Part shown: in pieces, positions 62,311-64,000 of the stretch
Layout of the letters: every line of letters begins with the position of its first letter
Position numbering within the stretch: position 1 is the stretch's first letter
Assembly (NCBI GenBank): GCA_947383835.1
Contig: CANDEV010000004.1
Coordinates: forward strand, 124,001-188,000
DNA: 64,000 nucleotides
Direction of reading: 5' to 3'
From: an uncultured Clostridia bacterium
Lineage (GTDB): Bacteria; Bacillota; Clostridia; Oscillospirales; Ruminococcaceae
Made by a program: the position numbers and the translations under genes
The notes under the pieces: generated by a model
Database searches by the model: none
Seen by the model: the letters and a program-made list of their open reading frames with translations, nothing else
What the model was told of the DNA's origin: nothing

Positions 62311-63345
62311 ATGAATTATAACGGTCAATACAATATGCCCCCTCCGCAGCAGATGCCTCCGCCCCAATTCTTTTATCCTCCCGCAGACTATGTTCCGCAG
62401 GAAGAAAAGAAAAAGCTTCGTCACGAATATAATGTGATAGGTATAGTCCTGCTGTCGCTGTTAGTGGCTATGAATGTGATTTGCCAAGGAGCGTTCCTGA
62501 TTTTGATGAAAATGGGCGACGAGATCGTTTACGACGAAAACGGCTCGGTGGTAAACGACCTTTGGGATATTATAATCGGCGGGTGCTTTCCCGCGCTTAT
62601 CGCCATGATAGTTTTTGCGGGGTACTGCTTTTTTACAAAGTACAACCCGAGAGAGCTTTTCAGCGTAAAAAATGTCAGGGCGGGGGAGACATTCCGATAC
62701 GTGCTGATAATTTTGTTTTGTCAGCAGCTTTCTATCATCTGTACTCTGTTTATAAGCGGAGGACTTGACGTTTTGGGGCTTTACGTTCCAAGCGTGGACT
62801 ATGTTCTTGAACATGACCCAATGGTGTACACAGCGGATTTTTTAGGCGCGGTCATTCTTGCTCCCATTGGCGAGGAGCTGATATACAGGGGCGTTGTTCT
62901 AAGGTGCAGCGCAAAGATAAGCCAAAAATTTGCGATCTTCTTTTCCGCATTTATTTTCGGCATAATGCACGGCAATCCTTACCAGTTCGTGCTTGGTTTT
63001 CTTCTCGGCATACCGCTTGCTATGGTAACGCTTAAAACCGGTTCTCTTATTCCTGCCATTATATGCCATATGGCTAACAATTTAATGGCGTCTGTTTCAA
63101 CGGTTGTCGGCTATTTTAATGAGGAAATATCCTATATAGTACCGTTTATAATGCTGCCGGTTTTCTTTATAATAGGAATAATAGTACTGATATCGGCAGT
63201 TTCAAACGGCAGGGTAAGATTTCCCGCATATACGCTGTACCACAAAAGCAGGACAATGCCGATACTTATAACGTCATGGAGCGTGATAGTTGTTACGGCG
63301 CTTTATGTGATCGAATTGGTGATGAGCATTAAGCCCATACCTTAA
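62311..63345 (+). CDS. CPBP-family intramembrane metalloprotease
   Basis: 344 residues, RBS CGGAGGAAG. A Pro/Gln-rich cytoplasmic N terminus (about 1-35), about eight membrane segments, and the CPBP motifs EELIYRGV (Glu188, Glu189, Arg193) and FGIMHGNP, with a third His in ICHMANN. These glutamates and histidines form the active site in Rce1/CAAX-type proteases. In bacteria they serve in bacteriocin immunity or maturation and peptide processing; no bacteriocin gene is visible here. Second gene after lexA, 18 bases away. Confidence 0.88.
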   Translation: MNYNGQYNMPPPQQMPPPQFFYPPADYVPQEEKKKLRHEYNVIGIVLLSLLVAMNVICQGAFLILMKMGDEIVYDENGSVVNDLWDIIIGGCFPALIAMIVFAGYCFFTKYNPRELFSVKNVRAGETFRYVLIILFCQQLSIICTLFISGGLDVLGLYVPSVDYVLEHDPMVYTADFLGAVILAPIGEELIYRGVVLRCSAKISQKFAIFFSAFIFGIMHGNPYQFVLGFLLGIPLAMVTLKTGSLIPAIICHMANNLMASVSTVVGYFNEEISYIVPFIMLPVFFIIGIIVLISAVSNGRVRFPAYTLYHKSRTMPILITSWSVIVVTALYVIELVMSIKPIP

Positions 63346-63413
63346 AGATATCCCTGCAGAGGATTTTTTGTGCTTTAATAAACGATATTCATTATTTTGA
63401 AAGGAAGATTTGC

Positions 63414-64000
63414 TTGAATATTAACAAAATACTTGCTACTGAATTTAAACTCAGACAGGAACAAATTGATAACACAGTCTCGCTGATTGACGATGGAAAA
63501 ACCATACCGTTTATTGCAAGATACCGCAAGGAGCTGACAGGCTCGCTGGACGATCAGGTGCTGCGTGAGATATTTGATCGGCTTACATATCTGCGAAATC
63601 TTGAAAAGCGCAAGGAGGAGATCACTTCGGCGATAACAGAGCAGGAAAAAATGACCGACGAGATCGCTGCGGCTATTGAAAAAGCTTCCACGCTTGTGGA
63701 GGTGGAGGACATTTACCGTCCCTTTAAGCCTAAGCGTAAAACGAGAGGCTCCGCTGCAAGGGAGAGGGGACTTATGCCGCTTGCGGAATTTATTCTTGCA
63801 CAGGAATCTAAGTCCGACCCTTATGCGGAGGCTGAAAAATTTACGGACGAAGAAAAGGGAGTCCCCGACCGCGAGACTGCAATTCAAGGCGCTATGGATA
63901 TTATTGCGGAGGATATTTCCGACGACGCGGAGCTTAGAAAGTCTTTGCGTTCAATGACGATAAAGAACGGAAAGGTCGTTTCAAAGGCTGTGAATCCCGA
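63414..64000 (+). CDS. tex: Transcription accessory protein Tex, 5' part
   Basis: Partial: TTG start at 63414 (RBS GAAAGGAAG), open to the window edge, 195 codons. The N-terminal motifs are characteristic: LIDDGKTIPFIARYRKELTG, LDDQVLREI, and VEDIYRPFKPKRKTRGSAARERGL. Tex is a conserved multi-domain protein with YqgF-like nuclease fold, helix-hairpin-helix and C-terminal S1 RNA-binding domain (outside the window), involved in transcription and RNA handling. Probably continues the murC-lexA-CPBP cluster, though a gap of about 70 bases precedes it. Confidence 0.93.
   Translation, partial: MNINKILATEFKLRQEQIDNTVSLIDDGKTIPFIARYRKELTGSLDDQVLREIFDRLTYLRNLEKRKEEITSAITEQEKMTDEIAAAIEKASTLVEVEDIYRPFKPKRKTRGSAARERGLMPLAEFILAQESKSDPYAEAEKFTDEEKGVPDRETAIQGAMDIIAEDISDDAELRKSLRSMTIKNGKVVSKAVNP

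Overview
The window looks like chromosomal DNA of a plant-polysaccharide-degrading, anaerobic Firmicute, most likely a Ruminococcus-like member of the Oscillospiraceae. The case rests on two GH5 endoglucanases, a GH16 lichenase, many Thr/Glu-rich lipoproteins, rubrerythrin, spoVG, strong TTGACA/TATAAT promoters, AGGAGG ribosome binding sites and frequent TTG/GTG starts. This is inference; no rRNA or species marker is present.

Layout. 1-5.1 kb: an agr/LytTR-type response regulator (5' truncated), its GHKL sensor kinase and a heterodimeric ABC exporter behind a LytTR-like site. 5.1-9.7 kb: cytoplasmic GH5, orphan sugar-binding lipoprotein, divergent AraC regulator, GH16. 10-15.6 kb: EAL phosphodiesterase, rubrerythrin, FN3 protein, and an overlapping nucleotidyltransferase/Pcp-like/TrmO trio. 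15.7-17.8 kb: autoregulated TetR plus ABC-2 exporter. 18-24.7 kb: two VanY-type peptidases, a VOC protein, a small membrane protein with an SOS-like promoter, glgB and purA. 25-30.9 kb: a membrane protein with 31-residue repeats, a radical-SAM DNA-metabolism pair, a P-loop protein, tRNA-Arg(CCT) and a MATE pump. 31-45 kb: PASTA/serine hydrolase, FtsX/LolD transporter, LRR lipoprotein, SGNH hydrolase with DUF4358 partner, AI-2E-type transporter, GGDEF protein, HAD and HD hydrolases. 45.3-50 kb: secreted GH5, a chemoreceptor and a sugar-binding lipoprotein. 50-56 kb: four tandem paralogous lipoproteins plus a methyltransferase. 56-64 kb: YfhO, Nudix, spoVG, then murC-lexA-CPBP protease-tex.

The most unusual content lies between the genes. 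Three families of small non-coding elements are scattered here: a ~100-bp palindrome in six copies, always flanked by TA; a GC-cored, TA-flanked element in two copies, one inserted inside a palindrome copy and one supplying the last base of a stop codon; and a 160-190-bp element in three copies whose terminal inverted repeats differ between copies but still pair within each copy. Several copies lie between a good promoter and its gene, so they would be transcribed as hairpin leaders. A second theme is a shared RAAC-N4-GTTY operator in three promoters, possibly the SOS box of the LexA encoded here.

Many genes fit a life of sensing and degrading beta-glucans at the cell surface: GH5/GH16 enzymes, sugar-binding lipoproteins (one paired with a chemoreceptor), c-di-GMP turnover, and cell-wall enzymes (VanY x2, MurC, SGNH, PASTA protein).
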